Below, piece after piece: positions 1 to 12,540 of a stretch of 64,000 bases of DNA. The notes beneath the pieces are model-generated. The model was not told the origin of the DNA. It made no database searches and was given only the letters and a program-made list of their open reading frames with translations. The translations under genes were made by a program, and so were the position numbers. The DNA is from Saxidomus purpurata (Eukaryota > Mollusca > Bivalvia > Venerida > Veneridae): the NCBI GenBank assembly GCA_022818135.1, contig JAFMSR010000016.1, positions 8,445,530 to 8,509,529 on the forward strand, in the 5' to 3' direction. The first letter of the stretch is position 1. Every line of letters begins with the position of its first letter.

Positions 1-600
1 AGGCAATGCTACATGCTAAATATCTAAGCTCTAGGCCCCGTGGTTTCAGAGAAGAAGATTTTTTTAAGTTTTTCCTGTATAAGCTTATGTAAAATCAAGT
101 GACCCCATGGAGGGGTCAGTTTTGACATAGGGGTCATAATTTGAACAATCTTAGTAGAGATCCACTAGGCATTTATACATGCCAAATATATAATCTCTAG
201 GTCTTGTGGTTTCAGAGAAGAAGATTTTTAAAGTTTTTCCTATATAAGCCTATGTAAAACCAAGTGACCCCCAGGCAGGGTCAATTTGAACAATCTTGGT
301 AGAGGTCCACTATACAATGCCACATGCTAAATGTCTAAGCTCTCTGCCTTGCGGTTTTAGAGAAATTTTTAAAAAGTTTTTCCTATTTGTTGCCATAGCA
401 ACCAGAGTTCCGCATGGAATGAAATTCTTTGAACACCTTTGATAGAGCTTCATGCAAGGAACATCCCTGCAAAGTTTCATCAACATTGGCCCAGTGGTTT
501 CAGAGGAGATGTCGTTTGAAGGAAATGCTGGAAGGACGGACGGATGGACGGATAGACGAATGACGGAGGGAATGCGATCCTTATAGAAACAACACACAGA
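1..600. repeat. Degenerate pearl/Helentron-like interspersed repeat
   Basis: Contains successive diverged modules of the kind 'AACAATCTTGGTAGAGGTCC', then a module around CATGGCAACC/CAGAGTTC, then a tail of GGACGGATGG-type repeats near 530-570. The same modules recur at 10490-10850, 12600-13300 and 21050-21330, so this is a dispersed family and not a gene. Assignment to the bivalve pearl/HINE type is by resemblance. Open frames here are incidental. Confidence 0.6.
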
Positions 601-1019
601 GTTATTGTCCTTGGGCACTGCACTTCCCCTGTGTGTCCTCTCTTTATTTACAATTTGAAGGAATTTCCTTCAGTACTTTTTGAGTTATGCTCAAGAAAAG
701 AAAATGTAATAAAGGGGGATAATTAAAAAAATAGGCAAGGTACAGTTAAAGGTCCATTACTAACACAAAATCGAATTCTCTTTTAAATCTGGAATTGTAA
801 CAGGGAAATAGAGTTTGAAACTGGCTTCTAAAACTTTACAATAGCCGTGGAGTATTTCCCTGTTTGAAAAACTGCTGCAGAAAAACGAGTGAATGTTTGT
901 GTATTTCCTAAGATTGACCTGGGTGATCTATTTGTCTTACTTTGGAACACTGGAAGTAAAGTTCTTTAATTATAATTCAAAATAGGCATGCTTATTTATG
1001 TACTACCTATTTACAGCCT

Positions 1020-1740
1020 CTCTCTGGGAGATTTCAAGGGGGGGGGGCATAATAAATGTCCTCTGGAGCAGAACTATGTGAAGTTTGGTTGAAATTGACC
1101 TAAACCGGTTAAGCAGGAGACTTTGTCTACAGCTTTTTGTATTTTATTCTCTGGTGTCCATTTTGTGCAGTAGAGTGGAACAGTTTGACCACTCTAAAAT
1201 GAAATACCCTGTGAACTTTCAGTGAAAGTTACAAGAAGAAATGTTGTTTGAAGATATTTTCTATTTTTTACCTCTCACATTCATTTTGTGCAGATCGGAA
1301 CAATTTGAACAAATTTTAGAAAAGGACCATCCAAGGCAAGCAACAATCCTGTGTGAAGTTTGATTGAAATTGGCCTAATGGGAAAGGAGGAGATGCCAAA
1401 GGTTAAAGATTTTTCTATTTTAAACTCTGGCAGCCATTTTGTGCAGCGGCCTGGTACAAATTTAGCAATTTTGGTAGAGGACCATCCAATCCGACCAAGT
1501 TTGGTTGAAATTGGCTCTGTGATAAAGAAAATGTTGTTCTGTTTTTAACTCTGGTGGCCATTTTGTGCAGCAGAATGGAATACTTTGAGCAACTTTGGTA
1601 TAGGACCATTCAAGCAAGAATCCTGTTATGTTTGGTTGAAATTAAGTCTACCGGTAGTAGTTTCAGAGGATATGTTGTTTGAAGCAGTTGATGAAGACAG
1701 ACAATAGAAGACGCAGGACGTACATCAAGTGGTCACAATA
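1020..1740. repeat. Related tandem modules with CATTTTGTGCAG boxes
   Basis: The box CATTTTGTGCAG occurs near 1157, 1281, 1434 and 1559, roughly every 125-150 bases. Each is followed by AACAATTTTGGTAGAGGACC-like text and TTTGGTTGAAATTGGC. This is a diverged tandem arrangement of the same dispersed family. No gene is seen between 601 and 1925. Confidence 0.5.
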
Positions 1741-1924
1741 GCACCATGTGCACTTAAGGCTGTCTTTAAAATTTGATCCTAGCTGGGTGAACTGACCAAT
1801 GATTTCTCAAACTTTGAACAACCACTTCTTAGGCATGTTGTGTTGTTTGAATTGTACCAAGTTGGCTTCTTCAATACCCAATCTGACAAATTTATCTTTA
1901 CAAGCTACACATTTGCTTTTTGTT

Positions 1925-2125
1925 GATTTTGTTCAAGTTTATCGTCGATTTCAATCACATTTCAGTCATTTCAACAGGCAGGCAGTTTACTTTAAAACCA
2001 TTGTTCCTGGGAAACCAGTACAAGATCCCTTTTCTTTGTAAAACAAACTGTCAACTTTCTCACATAAAGAGACTGGTAGCAAGGATCGAACCAAAGATGC
2101 TCACTCTGTAAAAGGTTACAGTGAT
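1925..2125 (-). mobile_element. tRNA-derived SINE, family B, minus orientation
   Basis: Aligns by eye with 39036-39226. Shared blocks are a stretch around TTTCTCACATAA, the CCTGGGNAAACCAGTAC block and the AGGCAGGCAGTTTACT/GGCGGAAAGTTTACC block. On the minus strand a weak Pol III B-box (GGTTCGATCC) lies near 2085-2095. This copy is diverged. Confidence 0.55.
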
Positions 2126-2167
2126 TTCATGTCAGCAACTGTGAACAACTTGACAACAGAGGTTGTT

Positions 2168-2346
2168 GGCTTATACTTATTTATTTAAGCTGGATTGTGA
2201 AGAAAGCCTGTAGCTTATCAGGTCACATCAAGTCCACTTCCTGGAAAAACCAGTACTGGTGTCATATGATGTATGGTCATGACCCTAGTGGGGCTTTAAC
2301 CCACAATCTCCAGGATGAGCGGCACTGGTAATTCTAAGACAGAGGA
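2168..2346 (-). mobile_element. tRNA-derived SINE, family A, minus orientation
   Basis: Reverse complement of the family seen at 3724, 7574 and 28982. It has the conserved central block TGACACCAGTACTGG, then CCAGGAAGTGGACTTGATG, and the AAGCTTTCTTCACAATC tail (here diverged). The tRNA-like head lies toward 2340. Confidence 0.6.
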
Positions 2347-3723
2347 CACAAGCTAAGACAGAGGACACAAGAATGACCTCACATTGTGACCACAACAGCC
2401 TCTGAGAATGACAACTGGAATCAGTTGTTTTCGACACTGTAATCAGCAATCAAGTTTAAATTCAAGGGTTATATTTCTACAGTTTGAAAGATTTACTAAA
2501 ACTTTTAAAAGCAAGATCAAAATATTTGACTAGTATTTCCCAAGAACATTTTTTTCAGTCAAAAAATAATGAACGGTTAGCTTAACAGCCGATTAAAGAT
2601 TCAAACAACCGGGTCCTGGATGACAAAATACAAGACACACAGGCAGATTAATGTTTATTTTCTACAATGAATTTGAAACTGAACATTACTAACTTCATTA
2701 ATGAAACTTTTAAATGCTGAATAAAATGTCTGAAACCTCAACATGCAATTTCAGAAAGTTTACCAATCAGATCAGTTCCTTGTTAAACAAGAGGACCATA
2801 CATCGCTCGCCCGAGTCTCACAGCAGCATCTAGACTCCTTCAACCCAAAATACTGCATCTTGTTTTTTAAGCAAATTTCAGTTTAACACAAAGTGTGAAG
2901 TAAGTCAAAGAAATGTAGCCACTCTGGCTCCCGAGATTTTGTTTTTTTTCATTCTACATGCATACAATATGGAAATTGCCAACTTCAACCAGTCATTTTT
3001 GTAACAATCTTTGTATAACCAAGGAACATTTCTTTGCAGTTATGATGAAATTGTCCAAGACATTAAAACATGTCTTTGAAACCAAATGTTGATAACAAAC
3101 AGTTTAAGGACAATGGAAATCCAACGGTCCTAAAAGCTCACCTGATATGTACAGTAGAACCTCAAAATTCCAGTCCGCTTTCAGCGGGAGAAAATCCACC
3201 AGAATTTTTCAGGTACGAGACTTTGTAAGTTTCATTCCTTTTGTGATTCCTGTATACAGGATTTACATTTATATGAATCATCGGGGTGGGTGCCTTTACA
3301 AACATGACCATCTTTATCAAAATTTACATTAAATATTTAAATTGATGTCAAACTTTGTAAAACATAAAATACAACATTCTCAGCATTAAAAACTGTAATA
3401 CTAAAAATTTCAGCATCTTCCAGTGCGTAATAATAAAATACCGTGAAGTATGAAACCCAAGCAAATATTTGTTGAAAGTAAGGTTTATGCCCTTCCATTC
3501 ATCACTCTCCACATACAACACAATATTTCACCTAAAAAAGTTGGTCAGTGCTTCCTATTCTATCTTATTTTCCCTTCAAAATCCTATTCTTTTCCCGTTA
3601 CGTTTCGAAAAAATCTAAACATGCTACATGAAATGACTGTGAATTGTCTTCTTAATATGTATCGATTTAAAAAATCTAACAATCATGCGCTAAAATTGAA
3701 TTCCCAACACACCATGTGAAATA
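2347..3723. other. Noncoding stretch
   Basis: No convincing exon was seen. A short fragment at 2787-2825 (ACAAGAGGACCATACATCGC) is the start of a pearl-like element without its body. The rest is AT-rich single-copy-looking DNA. Confidence 0.4.
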
Positions 3724-3927
3724 TGGTGGTGTAGAGGTTAAGGTGTCGGCCGCTCATCCCGGAGATTGCAGGTTCGCCCACAGGTTGCAGGTTCGAGCCC
3801 CACTGGGGTCATGACCGTACTTCCTCATATGACACCAGTACTGGTTTTTCCAGGAAGCGGACCCGAAAGGGCCCCAAAAACCCACCCTTTTTTCCCACAA
3901 TCAAACTAAAAAAATAATAAACAAAAT
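3724..3927 (+). mobile_element. tRNA-derived SINE, family A
   Basis: The head has an A-box-like TGGTGTAGAGG near 3726 and a B-box GGTTCGAGCCC at about 3792-3802, followed by the family's central block CATATGACACCAGTACTGG and CCAGGAAGCGGAC. The tail after 3862 is distorted into short runs of C and A (see findings). This is a Pol III SINE head and not a functional tRNA gene. Confidence 0.75.
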
Positions 3928-4287
3928 ATGGACCAAAAATGTCTGCTGGAATTCGTAAAATTGAGGGACCAGACTTTTTTGAGGAAATTACAACATCCAT
4001 GTTAATAGAGAGAAAGAGGGTGAAGAAAAAACCCAGAGTTTGAGGTGATCTGATTTTTAGTGGTCCGGAATTTTGTGAGTCTACTGTATATACATGTAGG
4101 TGTACTGGAACAGTAAAAGCTTCAAAATCAACACTCAAACAACATTCAATATTATGTTATTATGTACAATTGCAAGTAAACAAGAAAATATATGGAGAAA
4201 TTATGTACCCTGCCCAAAGGAGAACTGTTGGGATTTTTCTGAATGATAAAATAACTATACATAAAATGGCCATTTGAAAGTCAAAAG

Positions 4288-4815
4288 GGCTATAACTCTG
4301 CTATAAATAAACGGATCACATTGGCAATTGGCATGCAGCTTTCATCTCCAATGTATTCATGTATACCCGGTACATTCCTGCCAAGTTTTCAATGAAATTT
4401 AACCAACCGCTAACTAAGATAATGGCTCCAGATAGCAAAAATGTCTGCATAAAGATGTTATTTGTAAATAAATAAGAGCCACCCCTCAGCCATTCATAAG
4501 CAGATTGCAACACAATATGGAGTACATCATTTGCCTAACCATACATATATCAATCAAGTTTCAACGAAATCTGACCAACCAGTACCAAGATATGGCTTTA
4601 AATGAAAATATAAATAATTATGCCTATGTAAACATTACAAAGGGCCATAACTCTGCTATACTAAGTAAATAGGTGAATTGTGATAACATTTGGCATGCAC
4701 CATTCCCCTACCCAAATAAAAATTCCTGCCAAATTTCAATAAAGCTTACTAACCAGTAGCAAGGTATGACTGCAGGAAGAATAGCGTGACCGACCGACAG
4801 ACAGACGGACTGACA
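4288..4815. repeat. Two direct ~353-bp repeat units plus GACGGAC microsatellite
   Basis: GGGCTATAACTCTGCTATA at 4289 and GGGCCATAACTCTGCTATA at 4641 start two diverged units sharing TGGCATGCA, TCAATGAAATTTAACCAACC and similar. The block ends in a GACCGACCGACAGACAGACG microsatellite, the usual end of this type of dispersed element in bivalves. From 4816 to 5749 there is AT-rich noncoding sequence that would be the 3' UTR/flank of the zinc-finger gene. Confidence 0.55.
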
Positions 4816-5749
4816 GACAACGCCAAAACAATAGAACCCTGCCTTCAGCAGGGAATAAGTAAGATAAATAGTAACATGTACAATGTATAACCATAGAAAA
4901 CAAAATTGGCTTTACAACAATGAGGAAATGACATTAAAATAATATCAACAGTAACATCTGCAAGAATGTATGACATTTGGCCAGGAAAAATTAATATTAA
5001 AGTCCTGGCAACATGCTGACAAAAAACCTGGTGCAAATGTTGGAAACTTTTCTATTCAAAATGATTTTACTTTAGCAAAATTTATTCTGTTTTCTGTTTG
5101 AAAGTGACTGATTTAACTTGTGAATGCCTAAAAAATAGAGTTGGGCTACAAGAACCACATTACATTCTGTATAAATTAGTTTTAGCCTCATTGCTGGAAT
5201 AGGTTCTCAGTCATTAACTAAAACAACAATAATCATTTTCCCATAAACTAGAACCCTTCTCTACAATAACTCTCTTCACATTGCATTAGTCATGCTTGTA
5301 AGACAAACTTCTGCCCTTGATATTTCACCTCTTCCAACCAATCAAATTTCTAATCTGCCTTGAACTTTACTTGAACACATCCTTCTTTTCAACCGTATTT
5401 GTGCATTTAAATATCTCCTACCAACTTGTCATTGTTTGGAAATGTTACATTTTTGAAAATAATTACTCTTTCCTTTAGAACTGTATTTTCAAAGCACATT
5501 TTAAGCAGACAATCATAATAAATATTTTTTTTTTTTAAATACCTTGCACTTATAATGCACAAGCAGCGTCAGTTTTATAGTGATTCACAATCATGTCTGT
5601 GTAATAGTTTTTTACAGTTTCATTTTCAAAATATTTCTCTCAAAAACTTTGTGCAGGAATATTTTAAAACTTAATAAATGTACATCCTTGACAACTAGAC
5701 ATCTATAGTTACAAGTCAGTATCAACTTTGAAGAACATAATAAGTTAAG

Positions 5750-6477
5750 TTAGTAATCCAGGCTTATTATATACTGCACTTGGCCGTCTTCCATTTCCTG
5801 ACCTATTTCTTGTTCCCCTTCTTTTGAGTGTTCTTTACTTTCATCAGTCTCAGTTTTTAAAGATTCTGGCATGACAACTCTGATAGTATGAACACCAGGT
5901 TCGGTAGCAGGCATGTCCTGCTCGTACAAACGCCTGAAACGCGTTCTCTTTGCTATTAATTCATCATCTTTATCCACATTGTGCGCTTTTATCATATGAG
6001 TGCGCCAATACTCTTTCCTCATTGATAAATGGCCGCAGATATGACATTCAAACCTAGCTCCGCTGTGCAACATTTTATGCCGCGCTAGTGAAGACATTGA
6101 CGTGAAAGTCTTTTCGCAGTCCTGGCATTTGAACTTCCGCTCCCCAGTATGCGTTGGCATGTGATGCTGAAGTTCAGACTTAGAGTAGTAAAGCTTGTTG
6201 CAGACAGGGCACTTGACAGTGCCTGGCTCAAGGTGACGCGTGTAGTGTTTTACAAGTTGTCTCTTGATTTTGAACGCAAATCCACAAATGTCGCATACGT
6301 GTGGTCTTTCATCCGAATGGACAGCCATGTGTTTCTTTTGCCCAGTCTGGTTGGCAAAACTCCTTCCACAGATATTACATTGGAAAGGTTTCTCGCCTGT
6401 ATGTACTCGAACATGGTCACGCATGTTGCCTGGCCATTTCGACGTATAGTCGCAAGTCTCGCACTTGAATATCTTAC
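5750..6477 (-). CDS. C2H2 zinc-finger terminal exon, isoform B (six fingers)
   Basis: Last coding exon of a minus-strand transcription-factor gene, predicted nuclear and DNA-binding. The acceptor reads TTCTATTTTTCAG just above 6477. The exon opens in phase 1 (the G of a split Gly codon comes from the previous exon) and ends with TAA at 5752-5750, giving 241 residues. Six C2H2 fingers run in order, beginning FKCETC, FQCNIC, HVCDIC, VKCPVC, FKCQDC and FECHIC. Two typical linkers are visible (HTGEKPF, HTGERKF). The ~80-residue acidic tail carries a possible SUMO site (LKTE). The split codon matches the donor at 23114, giving an inferred 526-aa isoform that competes with the 11188-12023 exon. No orthologue is recognised. 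cDNA would settle the join. Confidence 0.88.
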
Positions 6478-6562
6478 CTGAAAAATAGAATTTCATTCTG
6501 TTGGGCAATACAAGTTGCAGCAATCTTATTTCAGACTAAACCTAATCACTAATTCAAGTAAA

Positions 6563-7570
6563 ACAAGAGCTGTCAGCTTGACAGCGCGCTCAATTTTTTT
6601 CAGTGCTTGCTAATAAAACAAAACTTTGTCAGTTAAACAACCCCAAGTATAAACAAGGGCCACATATAGCAAGATATTAAGAGTTATCAAACTTAATTGT
6701 TTGATATCCCTGAATACTACAGCAAAGTTTAAAATCAATACTTAAAGTGGTTAATGATATATGTGCATGACAGTGCCAGTTGCACATAAGACTTTAACTA
6801 GGAATTTCTAAGTACAAATCAAAAAACATTTTCACAGGGTTATCTCCTCTTGCTAACAGACAGGTGTCGTAATGGTACTCAAGTATTCCAACTTTCAAAG
6901 TAATATCTCAAAAGGAAAAGTCAAGTGGACAAGTAAGAAAATTTTGAAATTTGAATGGAAAGCCGAAAAGGGCCATAATTCAAATGAAATCCTTGACAGA
7001 GTTTCCTTTTCCTTTTCCTGTCTGTGTTTGGGAATCATGATGGTTAAACAAAGTTTCTTAGTTTTAAAGTAATATCTCAAACAGTTTAGTCAAAAAGTGG
7101 ACTGGTATGAAAAACTTAACCAAGATTCTAAGTCGATAAAGGGCCTTAATTTTTTTAAAATCCTTGAAAGAGTTACCTTCTCTTGCATACAGATTGGGGT
7201 TATGTTGTTAACAAGCATCAGAGTTTCAAAGCAATATCTCAAAGGGTCTAGTGCATAAGTGGATTTTACCCATACTCAATGTATTTTCTAAGTAAAAAAG
7301 GGGCATAATTCTGTCAAAAACCTTGACAGAGTTTATATGTTCTCTTGTCTGTTGATGGAGGTAATGATGATAAATAAGTACGGTAAGTTTCAAAGCAATA
7401 TCTGTAACGGTTTTAGAGTTATGTACTCTTGTCTGGAGATGGAGGTTATGATGGTACACAAGTATGGTTTCAAAGCCATACCTCTAACTGTTTTGAAATA
7501 AAGTGCGATACCAATGCCAACGAGAGTAGGATAGCTCCCTTTTTCTTCAAAAAGTCAAGCTAAAAAGGGG
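6563..7570. mobile_element. Pearl/HINE-like non-autonomous element with ~165-bp repeats
   Basis: Begins ACAAGAGCTGTCA plus a GCTGTCAGCTTGACAGC hairpin and GCGCTC, and ends near 7560 with GTCAAGCTAAAAAGG. The same start and end occur in the intact copy at 27090-28622. The body has diverged tandem units marked by TTTCAAAGTAATATCTCAAA at about 6893, 7064, 7227 and 7387. It has no coding capacity and lies in the intron between the two zinc-finger exons. Confidence 0.6.
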
Positions 7571-7573
7571 AGA

Positions 7574-7757
7574 GGTGGTGTAGAGGCTAAGGTGTCTGCC
7601 GCTCATCACAAAGGTGGCTGGTTTGACCACCACTGCGGTCACTACAGTACCTCCTCATATGACACCAGTACTGGTTTTCCAGGAAGCGGACTTGAGAGTG
7701 ACTCAGTAAGCTTCAAGCTTTCTTCACAATCGAGCTAAAATGAATTAGTTTAAACTA
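7574..7757 (+). mobile_element. tRNA-derived SINE, family A, near full length
   Basis: The clearest copy. The head GGTGGTGTAGAGGCTAAGG is followed by a degenerate B-box, the central block CATATGACACCAGTACTGG, CCAGGAAGCGGACTTGAGAG, and the tail AGCTTTCTTCACAATCGAGC ending in AATTAGTTTAAACTA. The tail marks the 3' limit shared with the other copies. Confidence 0.75.
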
Positions 7758-9182
7758 GGCCAAGTGTAAGAATTACATTTCAAACTTCAATAACACATTT
7801 TGTTTAGCACATATGAGGTAAACATGGCAGACACATCCATTATAATTAAACTAGTGTCAAAGAGATTTGGAATTACTGCTATCACTAGAAGTGATTAATA
7901 CCCCCTGCTTATATGTACGTGCTGGTCACAAAATGGAAAAAATATCAGTGCAAAAGTACACGATGAGACAAGTAAGTTTTACTTCACAGTCATATTAAAC
8001 ACAGCTTGAATGGTGCCATGAATAATTGATAAATGTGCAGATAAAATAGCTTTACATGAATAGGTATTGGCTACGTACAAAAGGGCAGTAACTCTATAAC
8101 ATGTGAAATATATATAACTTGTCATTCTAGCTTTGCATGCAAAAATATCATAGTGTGGAGTTTCAATGCAGTACCACCACATGTGAGATATTACACTTTC
8201 TAACTGAAAACTTGCTATGTACAGGACAGTAACACATTATATAAATATTATCTATTATGATCGTGATTAATCTTTGTCAATGAACATGTTGGGTACATGT
8301 AGGTTAAAGCCGAGTTGCACAATACTTGACTTTGTGCAAGTTGGGTCTCTACTAACAGGACAATATGCCTGATTCCAACATAGCCTACACTTTACTAGTG
8401 GTGGTCGAAAATGATAACTTGATATAATTTACATGTAAAGTAAAATGAAACAACTGTCTAAAAAATTTACTGGAAACATCTGCACAGTTCAACAAAACTT
8501 GTTCTCAACATGCTCAATAAAGTGGTTATATTCATGCTATTTTTTGCTTGTTGGAATGGCAGGATGAGAAGATGGTAAAACATATCCTTTTTTTGAAAGC
8601 GGTCAATGCAAGGATGTTACAGAGCAAGTTTGGTGACATTCCATCTATTGGCTCATGAAAATAAGCAGACAAAACGTTTTTTTTTCCTATTTTTATTACA
8701 GTTAACAGTGGTCCCTGTGTGCACTGGACCAGTACCATTGCCGTTTTTTTGAAAGGTAACAATTGAATGAGGCTACAGAGTAAGTTTGGTAATAATCTGA
8801 CATGTATGCAGTTCATGAGTTATACTTGAACTTTGTGTAAGATGGAACGGGAGGTCTATTCCTCAAAATGAAACAAAATGTCTTCAAGGCCTAGGGGAGG
8901 GTCTGAGCCAAGCAAAAGAACTATCCTTAATGTGATGTTTACATTGGCATTATTGTGACAAAATGTGTGAGACATTTTCCCTTTTACTTCCATACTTAAG
9001 TCTATATACATGTATCCATGGCGATATAGATTTTAGGGAAATGATTAAAGTAGGATGAAAATGTATCATATTTTATTCCCATTGTACAAAATAGCAATAG
9101 TACCTGTTGACATAAGAAAACATATTCCTAATACTTCCTAAAGATTTCAAGCAACTTATTTTCAAACAAAATCACAGTCTTA
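7758..9182. other. Intronic noncoding DNA
   Basis: No exon recognised. Between about 8530 and 8830 there are two diverged direct units (AAGCGGTCAATGCAAGGATG and GGTAACAATTGAATGAGG, each followed by 'ACAGAGNAAGTTTGGT'), part of a dispersed repeat. Confidence 0.35.
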
Positions 9183-10850
9183 GTTTCAACACGCGGGTCA
9201 TGATGGACCTGTATCGCTCACCCGAGTGCCATTCCTCCAAAAGACAAGAAAGTAGATCAAAAGGTCGTCAAAAGGTCATAGTCAAGGTTAGCCGAGGACA
9301 ATTTTGAAATCTGTGTACAAAACTGTAAACACAATTTCATTACCATAGCATTAAAACAAACAACGGGTCCGTCATGGCCCTATATCGCTTACCTGAGTAC
9401 CACTGACTGAAAGACATGAAAGTAGATCTGAGTTATGATCCAGGTCAGCCAAAGACAAATTTGAAATCTGCTTGAAAAATTTTCACAGAGTCCAAATTTC
9501 ATTACTGCAGCTTTAAAAACAAGTTTGTTCATGATCTGATCTGGTGACCTTGTTTTGACCCAATATGGCCCAACTGTTTTCTACCATAAATTGGGTAACA
9601 TTTGCGATGATTTAATTTTCACTTTTTTTTTTCACGAATTTCCCACTTCTTTTATTATGAAATCCCACGAAAGATTAATTTCATATAGATTTACATTTAG
9701 ATAATTCTCCTTTCATAATTAAGTCTGTTCCTTAAATCAAAATACACGGAAATTACCCAACTGATCATGGCTGATACATGTAGTATCTATTTTTACTAAA
9801 TGCAAGCAAAATTAACAAAACCTGATTCAAAACGATGATGTCAATCATAATTTATATGATGCTGAACACTGAATATACCTTTTTCTATTTACTTATAAAA
9901 GAATGAACTTTGAAAGCACTTGCAGGAATTTTGGAAAATAGTTTTCAAAAATGGACAGTCTGAATTTCATCTCTCTAGCTTCAGAACCACAAGAGTATTG
10001 CTCTACTGGTCTGACCGGACTGTTCTGAGTAAGTTTTGTGAAAATCTTTTGCAATGTTATCAAGGAAAAGCTTACAGAGGTCACTGTGACCTTGACCCCA
10101 GTAGGGATCATCTAGTCAGTAACACCAATCAGTCTATGAAGTTTGAAGACTTTGTGTCAACTAGATCTTACGATATTGAGCGGAAAAGATTTTCAAAGTT
10201 TGGGCCACTGTGACCTTAATATTTGATCGACTGACGCCAAAAAAGTAGGGATCATCTACTTAGTAACACTAAACATCTCAAGATATAGTGCGGAAAAGAT
10301 TTTCAAAGTTTGGATAACTGTGACCTTGACCGTTGACCCACTGGCCCAAAAAACAATAGGGATCATGTACAAGTTGCAGGGATCATTATTGATCAGCAAG
10401 TTTCATTCAAATGAAAATTGTGACCTGTAGAGCCCTATCAAGGTAAAGTTTACGGACGGACAGAGACCACCGTGGTATAAGCTCTGGTGTACTTTGTACG
10501 ACCCAGGGTTCATGATTTGAACAATCTTGGTAGAGGTCTACTGGATAATGCTACATGCAAATATCTCAGTTCTGGGCCATCTAGTTTTTTAGAAGAATTT
10601 TTTAAAAGTGTTTCCTTTCAACTGTCATGACAATCAGAGTTCTGCATGGAATCAGTGTTTGAACAATTTAAATAGAGCGTCATGCAACATCCCAGTAAAG
10701 TTTCATTGAAATTGGCCCAGTGCTTTAGTAGATGTTTTTGGAAGCAATGTGGATGACATTACGACTGATGGACAGACGTACAACAGACATCAACCGATCC
10801 TAAAATCTCATCATGACCACTTCACGATCAGGTGAGCTAGAAATAGAGCT
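9183..10850. mobile_element. Composite of pearl/HINE-like elements
   Basis: Two element starts (GGGTCATGATGGACCTGTAT near 9190 and GGGTCCGTCATGGCCCTATA near 9365) are each followed by CGCTCACC/CGCTTACCTGAG. The matching 3' end CGATCAGGTGAGCTAG lies near 10830-10845. The interior has repeated GTGACCTTGACC modules (10085, 10210, 10320) and a GACGGACAGAGACC segment. A short inverted-repeat element with GGGTAA termini sits at about 9590-9765. The whole lies in the intron of the zinc-finger gene. Confidence 0.5.
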
Positions 10851-11187
10851 AAGAAAACAGAGCTTCTATTGAATATTGGCTGGCAATTCCTTTCTTTTCT
10901 TGGCTGTTATTATTTGATATTGACTGTTTTCAACAGACAGTGACCATGACTATTTATCTAGGGAACTGATATTGAAAATGCTTCAAGTTACAAAATTCCA
11001 CACAAATCTGCACTTTAAGTACATAATTATTATACATTGTGTAGCTTAAAAATTCAGCCTGGCACTGTCAATCATTTTTTGTCAGTAAAATGTAACCAGC
11101 AGTCCTTGGTGTCACATGATTCGTACATGTAGCTGACAACTTTCAACCCTTGAAAGACCAAAGTTACATAAACCCTTATAAAGCTAG

Positions 11188-12023
11188 TCAGGAGTTGGAC
11201 GCATCTGGCACAAACTGATTGGTGCAATAGTATGTATCGTGTGTTTGTCCCGGTAAAGATTCTTGCATATAACTATCTGACGGACAGTTAATCCATTCAT
11301 GTGAGTCTGTCTTCTTTCCACTGTCTGTAGGAACTGGAGGAACTGGACACTGCCTACCACCCAAATGATCGTCATTTTCATGTAAACCAACTTCCTCATT
11401 TAAATACCCAGAAGTGGGAACCCCCAAGTCTTGCACAGATTTCGTTGTATTTGAGCCGTACGGTTTCTCCTGTTGCCTGTCATGATTTCGTGAAACCTTT
11501 CGTTTTGATGTTTCACCCATGGTACATGTAGTTGTACGTTTATTGACGTGCCACTTCTTCACGTTTTGTTTCCGTGCACAAGTCGCATATTCACTCCCAT
11601 GAATCTGCTTCAAGTGACGTTTAATATTATCTTTACGATGAAAAACTGCTGTACATACATGGCACTTGTATCGATATCTGTCTTCTCTGCTAGCGTGAAT
11701 TTTTCTGTGTCTCGAGAGTGACGTTGAATGATTGAACTTCAGTCCGCAAACGTTACAACCATATTTACGTTCATTACTGTGAACACTTGCGTGACTTTTG
11801 TACTCCGAGGCCGAGTAAAAATTGGCACCACACGTATCACAAACAACATTTTTATCCGAATGACGAACTGAATGACGCTGCAGCGCCTTCTTACTTTTAA
11901 AGCACAAATCGCACTCTGAACACGAAAATTGCTTTACATTAATGTGCGTCACTAAATGATCCTTCAGATTACCCATAGTGTTACATTTCTTCCCACAATT
12001 CTTACAGATGAACTTTTTCTTTC
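11188..12023 (-). CDS. C2H2 zinc-finger terminal exon, isoform A (five fingers)
   Basis: Terminal coding exon on the minus strand. The acceptor is TTCTTTTACAG just above 12023. Its first two bases complete a Gly codon begun by the previous exon, and it ends with TGA at 11190-11188, giving 277 residues. Five C2H2 fingers are read, beginning FICKNC, FSCSEC, VVCDTC, YGCNVC and YKCHVC. A basic stretch with QNVKKWHVNKR and a ~100-residue low-complexity, Ser/Asn-rich tail follow. The exon has the same entry phase as 5750-6477 and the same compatible donor at 23114, giving an inferred 562-aa isoform. The fingers differ in every specificity-determining segment from the other exon, so the isoforms should bind different DNA. 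It could instead be an internal exon of a readthrough transcript, but the stop argues against that. Confidence 0.87.
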
Positions 12024-12067
12024 CTGTAAAAGAAATTGTGACAGACTTGACTTTTTTGACAATTTTT

Positions 12068-12285
<218 letters not shown>

Positions 12286-12540
12286 AAGAATTTTTTTTTC
12301 TGCATACAATTTCTTTTACAGATGAGAAAACAACTACAGTACAGAGCTATTAATTGTTACTAAAGTACAATTCCAAATCAAAGACTCCGGAGGGGGGGCG
12401 GGGGGGTATTTAAGCTTTAAAGAATACACTTCAACTTTCTAGCTAAGACAGCTGCAGCCACAGACCAAAATTTTAAAGACCCACGAGCACTTTAAGTACT
12501 CATACAAAGAATAATAAATTTATGGGTCAAATGATGATAA

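Noticed and set aside
3724..3810. tRNA gene (A-box and B-box present)
   Set aside because: The cloverleaf is incomplete, and the same head is repeated at 7574, 18923 and 28982 with a shared non-tRNA body, so it is a SINE.
6149..6481. Plus-strand frames opposite the six-finger exon
   Set aside because: Antisense shadow of a strong minus-strand C2H2 exon.
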